Below, one piece after another: positions 33,949 through 43,007 of a stretch of 64,000 nucleotides of DNA (position 1 is the first letter of the stretch; every line of letters starts with the position of its first letter). A model generated the notes under the pieces. It saw only the letters and a list, made by a program, of their open reading frames with translations, made no database searches and was not told the origin of the DNA. Origin of the DNA: Janthinobacterium aquaticum (GTDB lineage Bacteria; Pseudomonadota; Gammaproteobacteria; Burkholderiales; Burkholderiaceae_D); contig NZ_WFLK01000002.1 of the NCBI RefSeq assembly GCF_009208565.1, forward strand, positions 248,001-312,000, given 5' to 3'. Position numbers and translations under genes: made by a program.

Positions 33949-34863
33949 ATGACTACATGGAATGTGCGCATCGGTATCAACCCGATCTCCTGGATGAATG
34001 ACGACCTGCCATCGCTGGGCGGCGAAACGCCACTGGAAACGGCCCTGAAAGAGGGCGCCGAAATCGGCTATGAGGGTTTCGAGCTCGGCAACAAGTTTCC
34101 GAAAGACGCGCCTTCGCTGCGCGCCGTGCTGGGCAAATACGACCTGGCCTGCATCTCGGGCTGGTATTCGGGCCGTCTGGCGCATCGCAGCGCCGAAGAG
34201 GAAATCGAGGCGGTGGGACCGCACCTGCGCCTGTTGGCCGACAGCGGCGCTACCGTGATGGTGTACGGTGAAGTGGCCGACGCCATCCAGGGCGAGCCGC
34301 GCCCGCTCTACAAGCGTCCGCGCTTCCAGAGCCGCGAGCAGTGGCAGGCCTATTGCGACAAGCTGACCGTATTTGCCGACCATCTGCTCAAGCACGGCGT
34401 GCGCCTGGCCTATCACCACCATATGGGCGCCTACGTGGAAACGCCGGCCGATGTCGACCAGCTGATGGCGCTAACCGGCCCGTCGGTGGGCCTCTTGTTC
34501 GATACCGGCCATATCACCTTTGCCGGCGGCGATGCACTGACCGTGCTCAACAAGCATCTGGACCGTATCTGCCATGTGCATTGCAAGGATGTGCGCGCTA
34601 ACGTGGTGAAACTGGCGCGCAACGGCAACTGGAGCTTTTTGCAGGCGGTGATCAATGGCGCTTTCAGCGTACCCGGCGACGGCAGCGTCGACTTTGCAGC
34701 CATCCTGACGGCGCTGTACCGCCACGGCTATGAAGGCTGGCTGGTAGTCGAAGCCGAGCAGGACCCGGCCGTGGCGCCGAGCTACCAGTACGCGAAAATG
34801 GGCTACGACACGCTGGCGCGGCTGGTGCGCGAAATCCCGTCGCTGGGAAAGGAAGCAGCATGA
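33949..34863 (+). CDS. iolE: myo-Inosose-2 dehydratase
   Basis: The 304-residue TIM-barrel enzyme removes water from 2-keto-myo-inositol. The start MTTWNVRIGINPISWMNDD is nearly invariant in IolE. Metal-ligand regions are AYHHHMGAYVE, LLFDTGHITFAGGD, HVHCKDVR and VVEAEQDP. GAAAGGA precedes ATG 33949; the frame runs 17 codons further upstream inside iolD. The stop overlaps iolB in an ATGA. Confidence 0.93.
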   Translation: MTTWNVRIGINPISWMNDDLPSLGGETPLETALKEGAEIGYEGFELGNKFPKDAPSLRAVLGKYDLACISGWYSGRLAHRSAEEEIEAVGPHLRLLADSGATVMVYGEVADAIQGEPRPLYKRPRFQSREQWQAYCDKLTVFADHLLKHGVRLAYHHHMGAYVETPADVDQLMALTGPSVGLLFDTGHITFAGGDALTVLNKHLDRICHVHCKDVRANVVKLARNGNWSFLQAVINGAFSVPGDGSVDFAAILTALYRHGYEGWLVVEAEQDPAVAPSYQYAKMGYDTLARLVREIPSLGKEAA

Positions 34864-35654
34864 GCCTGTTAGTCAAGGCCAGCAAGGCTGGCCGGCAGAT
34901 CGTCGAAGTCACGCCCGAGTCGGCCGGCTGGACCCACGTGGGCTTTGCCGCCCATCGCCTGGCGCCCGGCGAGGCCGTCGAACTCGATACGGGCGCGCGC
35001 GAACTGTGTATCGTGGTGCTGAGCGGCACTGTGACGGTCATGGCAGGCGACCAGGTCTGGCAGGACATCGGCGGGCGCAGCAGCGTCTTCGAAGAGCGCG
35101 CGCCGTATGCGGTGTATGTGCCGCTGGAAACGCGCGTCAGCGTGACAGCCAGCGGTTCGGCCGAAGTGGCACTGTGCAGCGCGCCGGCCACTACGCACCG
35201 GCCGGCACGCCTGATCGAACCGTCCAGCATGGCGCGCTCGGTGCGCGGCAAGGGCGCTAACACGCGCTATGTCTGCGATATTTTGCCGCAGACGGCCGAA
35301 GCCGACGGCCTGCTGGTGGTGGAAGTGGTGACGCCCGGCGGCCATTCATCGAGCTACCCGCCGCACAAGCACGACAGCGACAACCTGCCCGAAGAAAGCT
35401 CGCTGGAAGAAACCTATTACCATCGCCTCAACCCCGAGCAGGGCTTCGCGTTTCAGCGCGTCTACACCGACGACCGCTCGCTCGACGAAGCGCTGGCGGT
35501 GGAAAACCACGACGTGGTGATGGTGCCGCGCGGCTACCATCCGGTCACCGTGCCGTATGGCTACGACGGTTACTATCTGAACGTGATGGCGGGGCCCAAG
35601 CGCATCTGGCAGTTCAAGAACGACCCGGCGCATGACTGGCTGATGAGCAAGTAG
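34860..35654 (+). CDS. iolB: 5-Deoxy-glucuronate isomerase
   Basis: The 264-residue cupin-type isomerase converts 5-deoxy-glucuronate to 5-dehydro-2-deoxygluconate, the substrate of IolC. The metal-binding core is YPPHKHDSDNLPEES, with EETYYHRLNPEQGF and VVMVPRGYHPVTVPYGYD downstream, all hallmarks of the KduI/IolB family. It is the last gene of the operon and overlaps iolE by four bases. A GC-rich hairpin follows. Confidence 0.93.
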   Translation: MSLLVKASKAGRQIVEVTPESAGWTHVGFAAHRLAPGEAVELDTGARELCIVVLSGTVTVMAGDQVWQDIGGRSSVFEERAPYAVYVPLETRVSVTASGSAEVALCSAPATTHRPARLIEPSSMARSVRGKGANTRYVCDILPQTAEADGLLVVEVVTPGGHSSSYPPHKHDSDNLPEESSLEETYYHRLNPEQGFAFQRVYTDDRSLDEALAVENHDVVMVPRGYHPVTVPYGYDGYYLNVMAGPKRIWQFKNDPAHDWLMSK

Positions 35655-35664
35655 GTCGAACTGT

Positions 35665-35687
35665 CTGGCCCGCCTGGTGCGGGCCAG
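35665..35687 (+). terminator. Stem-loop at the end of the inositol operon
   Basis: CTGGCCCGC (35665-35673) pairs perfectly with GCGGGCCAG (35679-35687) across CTGGT, eleven bases after the iolB stop. No T run follows. It separates the operon from a convergent acetyltransferase gene. Confidence 0.5.
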
Positions 35688-35736
35688 CGTCATCGGACGC
35701 GATATGGCGCCTGCCAGCCGGAACGTCTGTCTGGCG

Positions 35737-36303
35737 CTACGCCGGTGAAACTCCTTCATTTCCTGGCGGCATCACCTTTTCAAACCTGAACATGCCGTCC
35801 TGGTCCTCTTTTCCGGGCGGAATGCCGAGCTCAGGCATATGCGCGTCCGGATGACGCGCATGATGAAATTCGACTATCTTGAAGCCGCACTTGTTCAGAT
35901 AAAAGTGAATGTTGCGCTTGTCGAAGTAGGGCGTGTGCGTCTCCCACACTGTGGTGTCGGAATACTCCTTCTCGATTGCCACCCAGGCACGGTAGCCGAT
36001 GCCCAGCCCGTGCACGCGTGGCAAAACGAAAAAGAAGTCGAGCGAATTTTTTTGCGTTAGTTCATTGACCAGCACCACGGCGCCGCCTACCGGTTCGCCT
36101 GCGGCAATGAAGTGCCAGGCCACGGCGTCGGGGTGGTTCAACGACTCGTCGATATCCTCTTCAGCCGGAACAGCTTCGTCTGGCGGTGCGCCGAATGCTG
36201 CTGCGATACCGGCGGCAAACGCTTCCTGCAGTCCGCGTTTGAACGCGGGCAGGTCGGCATGGGCTACACGTTCAAGCCTGATGTCGTTTGGGATGTGCGG
36301 CAT
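35737..36303 (-). CDS. GNAT-family acetyltransferase
   Basis: The 188-residue protein has the GNAT fold. The acetyl-CoA loop is [22 protein letters not shown] at about residues 93-114, and a late [16 protein letters not shown] segment matches motif B. AAAGGAT precedes ATG 36303. It is convergent with the inositol operon and stands alone. The substrate is unknown. Confidence 0.8.
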   Translation of the reverse strand: MPHIPNDIRLERVAHADLPAFKRGLQEAFAAGIAAAFGAPPDEAVPAEEDIDESLNHPDAVAWHFIAAGEPVGGAVVLVNELTQKNSLDFFFVLPRVHGLGIGYRAWVAIEKEYSDTTVWETHTPYFDKRNIHFYLNKCGFKIVEFHHARHPDAHMPELGIPPGKEDQDGMFRFEKVMPPGNEGVSPA

Positions 36304-36422
36304 GGGATAAATCCTTTCAAGTTTGACCGCGCATTATGGCCTCAGCGAGGTGTTTTCCGCACGCCAGGTCTTGCGCGGTGTTGCCATCAGCTGGAATGTG
36401 CCATCAAGCCGGTACCTGGTCT

Positions 36423-37364
36423 TCAAATAATGTCTTCATCCGCCGATGCTGATGACAGAACTTCTGATTGCTGCGCAATAAAATTCCTGAACCACAGCTG
36501 AGCGGGGTGATGGTCGCTGCGCCGGTGCCAGATCAGGTGAAAAACAATATCCGGCAGCGCCAGCGGTGGCGCAAACAGGGTAAGCCGATGGCTGGCCTGC
36601 GCATGCAGCGCGACCCGTTTGAGGATGGTGGCCGCCATGCTGGTGCGAGCGACAACTGCCGGTACGGCAAACAGTTGCGGCAACGTCAAAGCCAGCTTGC
36701 GGCTTTTGCCTTGTTGCGCGAGGGCCTGATCGACAAGGCCGTGCAGCTTTCCTTCGGGCGACACGAGCACGTGCTGGAGGCCCAGATACGTGTTCAGGTC
36801 CATCGCTTGCCTGGCGGCCGGGCTGTCGCTCGATACGATGGTGACAAATTCATCGCGCATCAGCGGCCGCGTCAGGATGCGGGCGTCTGTATTGATCGGC
36901 GACACGCCAATTGCCACATCGATTGCCCCTGCATCGAGCAGGTCGACGGCGTCATTACGGTCATTATAGGCAAGCACATTCAATGCAATGCCTGGCATGG
37001 TTTGTTCAAGTGCCTCCAGCAGTGCCGGAAGCAGCACCAGCGTGGGGTAGTCCTGCAGGCCCAGTTTGAATGTGATGGATGCCATCTCGGGCTGAAAGTC
37101 GGGCTGGCTAAGCATGGCCGATTCGATCTGGCGCAGTGCAGCGGCGATCGGCGACGCCAGGTCGCGCGCACGTGCCGTCGGAGTGAGCCCGGCACTGCTG
37201 CGCTGGAACAGCGGGTCGCCCAGCAAAATACGCAGGCGCGACAAGGCCGCGCTCATTGCCGGCTGGCTGACGCCGACCTGGGTTGCCGCACGCGTGACGT
37301 TGCGCTCTTTCATCAGCGCATCAAAGGCAACGAGCAGGTTCAGATCGATACCATGAAAATCCAT
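36423..37364 (-). CDS. LysR-family transcriptional regulator
   Basis: This 313-residue regulator has an N-terminal winged HTH (LNLLVAFDALMKERNVTRAA, residues 8-27, then QPAMSAALSRLR) of the NodD/LinR subgroup, and a periplasmic-binding-like effector domain from about 90. It is divergent from the SnoaL-like gene at 37455 with 90 bases between, so that gene is the probable target. The effector is unknown. Confidence 0.88.
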   Translation of the reverse strand: MDFHGIDLNLLVAFDALMKERNVTRAATQVGVSQPAMSAALSRLRILLGDPLFQRSSAGLTPTARARDLASPIAAALRQIESAMLSQPDFQPEMASITFKLGLQDYPTLVLLPALLEALEQTMPGIALNVLAYNDRNDAVDLLDAGAIDVAIGVSPINTDARILTRPLMRDEFVTIVSSDSPAARQAMDLNTYLGLQHVLVSPEGKLHGLVDQALAQQGKSRKLALTLPQLFAVPAVVARTSMAATILKRVALHAQASHRLTLFAPPLALPDIVFHLIWHRRSDHHPAQLWFRNFIAQQSEVLSSASADEDII

Positions 37365-37454
37365 AATTCGTATAGTTATCTATATCGGTTATTTGTTGGA
37401 CGAATTCTACTGCAAAGCACACACTGGCCGCTCGTCCACTACTGAACAATCATC

Positions 37455-37901
37455 ATGCATACCTCAACAACTGATATGTCCCGGCAATTGCAGACTGAGC
37501 TTGCCGCAGTCATGACCCTGTACCGCGCTTTCAGCGAACAGAACCCCGATCTTGTCGACAGCGTGCTGGCCCCTGACTGGGACGATATTCCTCTCGCGCC
37601 CGGCCAGGAAGCCGGCCCCGCCGGCATCAAACCCATTATCCGCATGGTTGCCGCCGCCTTTCCCGACGTGCATATCACCATCCATGACACCATCCAGCAG
37701 CCTGGCAAGGTCGCTGTGCGCGCTGAAATCAGTGGTACCCATGAAGGTGCGCTGTTCGGCATCGCGCCGACCGGCAAGAAGGTAAGCTTCCGCCTGCATG
37801 AGTTTCACACGGTCGCGAACGGCCTGGTCACCACCACTTGGCATATGGAGGACTGGTTCGGCCTGTTTCTGCAACTGGGGCAGTTCCCACCCCAGAGTTA
37901 A
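37455..37901 (+). CDS. SnoaL-like (NTF2-fold) protein
   Basis: The 148-residue product has the NTF2/SnoaL fold used by polyketide cyclases and many small-molecule-binding proteins. Matching stretches are LYRAFSEQNPDLVDSVLAPDWDD at the N-terminus, the central TIHDTIQQPGKVAVRAEISGTH, and the C-terminal FRLHEFHTVANGLVTTTWHMEDW with an aspartate-histidine pair. No ribosome binding site is strong; ATG 37455 and ATG 37476 are both possible. It is transcribed away from a LysR regulator. No reaction can be assigned. Confidence 0.8.
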   Translation: MHTSTTDMSRQLQTELAAVMTLYRAFSEQNPDLVDSVLAPDWDDIPLAPGQEAGPAGIKPIIRMVAAAFPDVHITIHDTIQQPGKVAVRAEISGTHEGALFGIAPTGKKVSFRLHEFHTVANGLVTTTWHMEDWFGLFLQLGQFPPQS

Positions 37902-38027
37902 ACCTATCCAAAAGCGTAAGGATCAAATGAATACAGCGTATATCAGTCGTTTTGGCGTAGCCCGAGCGCATTGTCACCCGCGCATTGTTAAGATAGCGCT
38001 TTCGTAAATACCACAGCAAGGTTTTCC

Positions 38028-38438
38028 ATGCTTACCGGTTTTAACCATCTGACGCTTTCTGTGGGCAACCTTTCACGCAGTGTCGATTTTTACGCGACGC
38101 TGCTTCGCTTCAAACCAGAAGCCATCTGGAATACCGGGGCTTACCTCACTATGGGCGATTTCTGGCTATGCCTTTCACTGTCGAAGGAGGCGCTCTCAAA
38201 GCAGACCGCGGAATATACTCACTATGCATTTTCAATCCGCCCCGAGGACTTCGACGAATTCAGAAATACGCTGTTGGACTGCGGTGTGAAGGCATGGCAG
38301 AACAATAGCAGCGAAGGGCAATCCTTCTATTTTCTTGATCCTGACGGCCACCAATTGGAGGCGCATGTCGGCTCGCTCGCATCGCGACTGGCAGCATGCA
38401 GACGAGCACCCTACGACGGCATGAGATTTTTCGATTGA
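38028..38438 (+). CDS. fosA: FosA-like fosfomycin glutathione transferase
   Basis: The 136-residue protein closely follows chromosomal Fos[13 protein letters not shown] at the start, THYAFSI in the middle, and [32 protein letters not shown] at the end. The metal ligands of FosA correspond to H7, H65 and E111. R120 matches the substrate-binding Arg119. Where FosA of Pseudomonas has WKQNRSEG, this protein has WQNNSSEG, so Lys90 is replaced by glutamine. Lys90 contacts the phosphonate group, so activity on fosfomycin may be reduced. AAGG precedes ATG 38028. It stands alone, in DNA that looks less GC-rich than its surroundings. Confidence 0.85.
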   Translation: MLTGFNHLTLSVGNLSRSVDFYATLLRFKPEAIWNTGAYLTMGDFWLCLSLSKEALSKQTAEYTHYAFSIRPEDFDEFRNTLLDCGVKAWQNNSSEGQSFYFLDPDGHQLEAHVGSLASRLAACRRAPYDGMRFFD

Positions 38439-38491
38439 TCGCTATGGTTAACCGGCTTTGCAGGCGTTTTCGATAAGAGGAAAGGTTGACG

Positions 38492-38707
38492 ATGGCATTT
38501 GATTGGCACGGTGGAGACATTTCACGCGCAACACAAGTCGATGATCATTACAGGAACACGCAGAATGTCCGGCGCTTTCTTCTTGCGCAGTGCGGAGCGG
38601 ATTTCAAATTCGACCGCGAATTCATGGCATGGATACGAAACGGCATTCCCAAAAGTATGGGTGACGTGGCGGATGAATGGACTCGACACCGCGCCGGAAG
38701 CGCTTGA
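38492..38707 (+). CDS. DUF6434 small protein
   Basis: This 71-residue protein carries the SAP-like DUF6434 pattern: FDWHGGDISRATQVDDHYRN, then NVRRFLLAQCG and FKFDREFMAWIRNG with GDVADEW. The family is of unknown function. GAGGAAAGG six bases before ATG 38492 is a strong ribosome binding site; TTG six bases upstream is also in frame. It lies 53 bases after fosA and may share its transcript. Confidence 0.78.
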   Translation: MAFDWHGGDISRATQVDDHYRNTQNVRRFLLAQCGADFKFDREFMAWIRNGIPKSMGDVADEWTRHRAGSA

Positions 38708-38726
38708 TTCGGCGATATAGCGCCGG

Positions 38727-39356
38727 TCAGAAGGGGGCCGGTAGATACGCTTTCAAGGGCTTCAGACCATTCGGGTTTGGTCCGGCATTCTTGAAATTGA
38801 CCGGGATCGATGGGCAGGTGCCGCTTAGTCCAAGACCAGGTAGTGCGCCGCAAGGATGCACTGAGAAGTGCAAGTGTGGCAGACCTCCGGTATTGCCAGT
38901 GTTGCCCGAAAGACCAATCCAATCTCCCGCCGCGACTTGTTGGCCAACATGAACTTTTACGCCACCACGGGTGAGGTGCGAATACAAGCCGACAGTCCCA
39001 TCTTCATGCTGCACTGTGACGAGGTTGGTGCATTGTCGATTGCCGTCGGCGCAGCCGTCGCTTGCAGTGAGCACCGTACCCTTGCGTGCGGCAGTGACTG
39101 GTGTTCCGACCGGCATCACGAAATCGTAGCCATGATTCCAGAAGTTGCTATGCCCGTTGCCTGAGCAATTGGCCTGGTTAACGACATAGGCGAAATGGTC
39201 GCGGTAAGGCAGAACATACGGTGACTTTTGCCAATCGGTGGCTGGCTGACTGCATGGATAGGAACGACGTTCGGGATCAGAGCTTTCTGGGGAAAAAATA
39301 GCAAAAAGCGCGATGCCAAAAACCAGCGACAGCAAGAGCAGAGGGGACAGTTTCAC
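38727..39356 (-). CDS. Membrane-anchored M23-family peptidase
   Basis: The 209-residue protein is a LytM-type zinc peptidase that would cut peptidoglycan crosslinks in the periplasm. An uncleaved signal or anchor (residues 4-22) opens the chain. Zinc ligands are H75 and D78 (NHGYDF), with the catalytic H127 (YSHL) and H161/H163 (PHLHFSV). Several cysteine pairs suggest disulphides. The start is GTG 39356 with no clear ribosome binding site. It is convergent with the DUF6434 gene. Confidence 0.82.
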   Translation of the reverse strand: MKLSPLLLLSLVFGIALFAIFSPESSDPERRSYPCSQPATDWQKSPYVLPYRDHFAYVVNQANCSGNGHSNFWNHGYDFVMPVGTPVTAARKGTVLTASDGCADGNRQCTNLVTVQHEDGTVGLYSHLTRGGVKVHVGQQVAAGDWIGLSGNTGNTGGLPHLHFSVHPCGALPGLGLSGTCPSIPVNFKNAGPNPNGLKPLKAYLPAPF

Positions 39357-39638
39357 TTGTTTTCAGCTTGGTGATGATCGTTGAAATGAAATAACCTTGG
39401 TAATAGCACAAACTATACTCCCGACAGCAAACTATCATAGCGAAGCAGGCTGTAGTTGTCGTTTCACTTTCTTGCCAAGCATCTTATTAACGTCGCTGAC
39501 ACGACTAGTGACAACGACATGAATGAGCATATTTCTTTGCGCCTGCCAGAAACTGGCAGGCAATCTCAAACAATACCGTCGCTTCCCGCAGACTGCGTGG
39601 ACGTACGATGGAGTTTCGATGGAGATGCTATCTCCTTT

Positions 39639-40616
39639 TCAATCGTGGCCGTTTGAAGCGAGGTTGGCCTTGATCCACGACGCCACGTCGGTTACGGGCA
39701 GCTTGTGGCGCTGATTGAAGGTGTCGTGCTTGTCCCATGCTACACCGCGCCCTTGAGCAAATGCCGCACGATACTTGCGCATCATGTTGCCCGGCTCGCG
39801 CGCCAGTTCGTCGAGCAGGTATTGCTCGCTCCATGCCGAACGGCTGAAGGGGCGGCCAAGCGCGGCTTGCAGCTTGTCGGCCACTTCGCCGTAAGTGACG
39901 GTGTCGCCGGCCAGAAACACGATCTCGTTGACGATACGCGGCTTGGCGAACACGATTTCGGCCGTCAGCATGCCGATATCATCGGGCGTTGTCAGCGTCA
40001 CGGCGGTGTCGAGGCTGCCCAGCGCGTGGACGGCGTCGTTTTGCAGGTCAACCACGCCAAATTCCGGCTCGAACAGGTAGCTCATGAACATGCCGGTCGA
40101 GATAATGACCCACTCTGTCTGATCCTGAGCGCGCAGCAACTCGCGCACATCGAGTTGGGCGTCGAAGATGTCTTGCGGACTGCCGCGGCCGATGACGTCA
40201 AAATCGACGCCGAACTGCCACGGGAAGTAGCGCGGGATGCGCGCCTGCAAGGCGGCGCGCGCCAGCTTCATGGGCGTGTCGATGCCTGCCGCGTAACCGG
40301 CGCAGCCGATAACGGTGTCGTATTGCGCAAAGACGATGGCCAGTTCATCGATGGTGCTTTTCACCAGATCGCCGATGACGATGTCGATGCCGAGCTGGCG
40401 GATTTCGGTGACATCGCGCTGCTTGCCCGGTTCACCGGATTCGATGGCGCTGGCGCGCAGCAGCACGCTGATTTTTGCGCCGTCCACATCGCGTGCACGG
40501 CGCGCCAGATTGCGCAGCACCGGAAGGCCCAGTTCTCCCGCGCCGAGTACGAGAATGTTGCGCGATACGGCGTCGGGATTTGCCTGGTTCATTACATGGT
40601 TTGATAGATCGGACAT
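39639..40616 (-). CDS. NmrA/isoflavone-reductase-like NAD(P)-binding protein
   Basis: The 325-residue protein has a Rossmann start (NILVLGAGELGLPVLRNL, residues about 20-37) and lacks the YxxxK of short-chain dehydrogenases in the usual place, as in NmrA-like proteins. Segments YFPWQFGVDFDVIG and WVIISTGMFMSYLF resemble the aromatic-alcohol and isoflavone reductases. AGGAG precedes ATG 40616 by ten bases. It is divergent from a LysR gene with a 144-base gap, so it is probably that regulator's target. The substrate is unknown. Confidence 0.82.
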   Translation of the reverse strand: MSDLSNHVMNQANPDAVSRNILVLGAGELGLPVLRNLARRARDVDGAKISVLLRASAIESGEPGKQRDVTEIRQLGIDIVIGDLVKSTIDELAIVFAQYDTVIGCAGYAAGIDTPMKLARAALQARIPRYFPWQFGVDFDVIGRGSPQDIFDAQLDVRELLRAQDQTEWVIISTGMFMSYLFEPEFGVVDLQNDAVHALGSLDTAVTLTTPDDIGMLTAEIVFAKPRIVNEIVFLAGDTVTYGEVADKLQAALGRPFSRSAWSEQYLLDELAREPGNMMRKYRAAFAQGRGVAWDKHDTFNQRHKLPVTDVASWIKANLASNGHD

Positions 40617-40760
40617 TGTTTATGGCTCCTGTCAGTATGAGGTCTGACTGTAACTGGCCAGGCAGCACAGAAAAAGCAGGCGCGGCGGGTTTCATCATGC
40701 AGAAAATTCGAATAATGTTGGGGTATAGTGCCGTTTTCTCTATCGCTGACAGGACAGATC

Positions 40761-41663
40761 ATGGATCGCGTACAGGCAATGCAGGTATTTCTACGCGTGG
40801 TCGACAGCCGCAGTTTTGTGCGCGCAGCAGAGAGCCTGGGCATGCCAGCCTCATCGGTCACCGGCATCATCAAACGACTGGAAAAACATTTGCAGACACG
40901 CCTGCTGAACCGCTCCACCAGAAACCTCAGCCTGACGCCGGAAGGCGAGCGTTATCTGTCGCGCTGCCGCGACATACTCGACCTGATTGACGACACCGAG
41001 GCCAGTTTGCACAGTTCTGCCGAGCATCCGCAAGGACGGCTGCGCGTGGATATGCCGGGCAGCCTGGCCCATGCGGTGATCCTGCCGCAACTGGCGCAGT
41101 TCCAGCAGCGCTATCCCGATATCTATCTGATGATCGGCGTCAATGACCGCCAGGTCGATTTGATACAGGAGGGCGTCGATTGCGTTATCCGTACCGGCAG
41201 CCTGCATGATTCGACGCTGGTCGCGCGCCGCTTGGGCGAGTTGCGATGGATGACCTGCGCGGCGCCATCCTACCTGGCCGAAATGGGCGTTCCCAAGGTA
41301 CTCGACGACTTGCAGCATCACCGGGCAGTGCATTATTTTTCCAGCAAGACCCGGCGCGGCAGCGAATTGCACTTCATCGAAGAGGGGGCCAGCGTCACGG
41401 TGCCGGTTCCCGGTACGGCTGCGGTCAACGAGACGGGCTTGTATATCAGGCTGGCGCTTGACGGACACGGCCTGGTGCAACTGGCCGAGACGGTGGTGGC
41501 TGATCAGTTGCAAGCCGGGCAACTGGTCGAGGTGCTGGCCGACAAACGGCCGGCGCCCGTGCCGGTTTCGCTGCTCTACCCGCATCAGCGTTTTCTCTCT
41601 CCGGCGATGCGGGCATTTACCGACTGGACCATCGGGTTGTTTGGCAAGGCCGGACAACAGTGA
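40761..41663 (+). CDS. LysR-family transcriptional regulator
   Basis: The 300-residue protein starts MDRVQAMQVFLRVVDSRSF, typical of the CrgA-like LysR group, with HTH at about residues 18-60 (ASSVTGIIKRLEKHLQTRLL). The effector-binding domain follows from about 90. AGGA at 40751-40754 precedes ATG 40761. It is divergent from the NmrA-like gene and probably senses an electrophile or aromatic compound, judged by the neighbour only. Confidence 0.88.
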   Translation: MDRVQAMQVFLRVVDSRSFVRAAESLGMPASSVTGIIKRLEKHLQTRLLNRSTRNLSLTPEGERYLSRCRDILDLIDDTEASLHSSAEHPQGRLRVDMPGSLAHAVILPQLAQFQQRYPDIYLMIGVNDRQVDLIQEGVDCVIRTGSLHDSTLVARRLGELRWMTCAAPSYLAEMGVPKVLDDLQHHRAVHYFSSKTRRGSELHFIEEGASVTVPVPGTAAVNETGLYIRLALDGHGLVQLAETVVADQLQAGQLVEVLADKRPAPVPVSLLYPHQRFLSPAMRAFTDWTIGLFGKAGQQ

Positions 41664-41711
41664 CATCGTTTGTGGTGTATGACGCCACCGAAGTGCCTGG
41701 CCGCTTGGCTG

Positions 41712-42776
41712 TCACTGGCAGTCGCCGATTTTTTTCAGCAACGACAACTGGGTTGCCACCATCGGCGGATTCGGATCGTGGCCCGTGCGCGGCACCAGCA
41801 TGAACTCCTTGTGCGGCGCTTCGATAAAGTCGAAATAGCGTTTGCTCGGCTCAGGCATGGTCAGCAAATCCTGCTCTCCCTGCACCATGTAGATCGGCAC
41901 GTCGAATTTCGGCCCAAGCTTGTAGAGATCGATTTTCGAGGCAATGCCATCACCGTTGAGCCCGACGAATTGCAGCCAGGAGTAATCCTCGCCGGCTTCG
42001 TAATCGGCTTCGTACTGCGGTGTCGTATATTCCGGCGAAGAACCGGTCCATGCCTTGGGTACAGGCTCGATGCGCTGGCCTTCGTATTTGCGTATCACGC
42101 GGCGAAACATCCCGGCATAGCGCGGGTTGGTCCACGGCAGCGCACCCAATGATGCGATTCTGGCGACAGCTTCCTGGTCTCCTGCAGCGCGCGCCAGGGC
42201 CAGCGTGGCGTCAATGCTGGCCTGGGTCGGCAGCGGACCGACCACTTGCGACGTGCTGACATAGCCGCAAAACAGTGCCGGTTCGGTCTTGACCATGTGT
42301 ACGCCGAGCACTGAGCTCCACGAGCCACCCAGCAGTATCACGCGCTGTTTGCCGAAGCGCTTCGCCGCGTAGTGCGCGACCTCGATGCCATCATCGCGCA
42401 ACTGCTCGACCAGCAAGGGCACCTCATCTGTCAACCGATTACGGGCATAGGTCATGCCGGCGCCGCGCTGGTCCCACTGGACAATCGTGAAGTCTTTTTC
42501 CCACGATTGATAAAATTTGTCGGCAAATGGCGTGGTCGGGTTTCCAGGGCCACCGTGCACCAGCACCACAATCGGGTTGGCGCAGTTGCTGCCCTTGATG
42601 CGTATCCACTGTTCAACGCCGCCTATGCTAGCGTAACCTTTTTCGTCAACCGGGGCGCCTGCCTTGCAGGCTGCCCCTGGTGACAAGCGCGGTACGTCAG
42701 TTGCACCGTACGATGCACAGTGTGCCAGGCCGAGCAGCAAGGCAGTGAAGGGAGCAATCAGATGGCGGGGCAGCAT
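41712..42776 (-). CDS. Exported alpha/beta hydrolase, proline-iminopeptidase-like
   Basis: The 354-residue protein has a signal peptide of about 24 residues, then an alpha/beta hydrolase fold. The oxyanion loop is LVHGGPGNP and the nucleophile elbow is GGSWSS (serine in GxSxS instead of the usual GGSWGS). The acid and histidine are probably in VQGEQDLLT and PRTGHDP. This layout fits prolyl aminopeptidases (S33). The substrate is not established. It ends near the convergent LysR gene. Confidence 0.82.
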   Translation of the reverse strand: MLPRHLIAPFTALLLGLAHCASYGATDVPRLSPGAACKAGAPVDEKGYASIGGVEQWIRIKGSNCANPIVVLVHGGPGNPTTPFADKFYQSWEKDFTIVQWDQRGAGMTYARNRLTDEVPLLVEQLRDDGIEVAHYAAKRFGKQRVILLGGSWSSVLGVHMVKTEPALFCGYVSTSQVVGPLPTQASIDATLALARAAGDQEAVARIASLGALPWTNPRYAGMFRRVIRKYEGQRIEPVPKAWTGSSPEYTTPQYEADYEAGEDYSWLQFVGLNGDGIASKIDLYKLGPKFDVPIYMVQGEQDLLTMPEPSKRYFDFIEAPHKEFMLVPRTGHDPNPPMVATQLSLLKKIGDCQ

Positions 42777-43007
42777 AAGAGTCCTGATGTGGTGGTAAGG
42801 TTATCGATTGGTCCGTCAGGTTGATCGCGTCATGAGCCTCATGACGTAGTCAGCACTGAGCCCGGAGGCGTTGAATCATGAGAAAATATAAACCAGCTGT
42901 GACGGTTTGTTTTTAGAAATTCCAGCATAGCAGGGCGATCAGCTGCAGGTAAGCTGGTATTTCTGACAGTAGCGCAGTATCGGTAGGCAAGAGGAAGCGG
43001 CACCTTG

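Noticed and set aside
32061..33980. Minus-strand frame of about 639 codons across iolD
   Set aside because: Antisense shadow; iolD has the full thiamine-enzyme motifs.
39456..39656. Small plus-strand frame of 66 codons overlapping the end of the NmrA-like gene
   Set aside because: No ribosome binding site, no family resemblance and overlap with the 3' end of a better gene.
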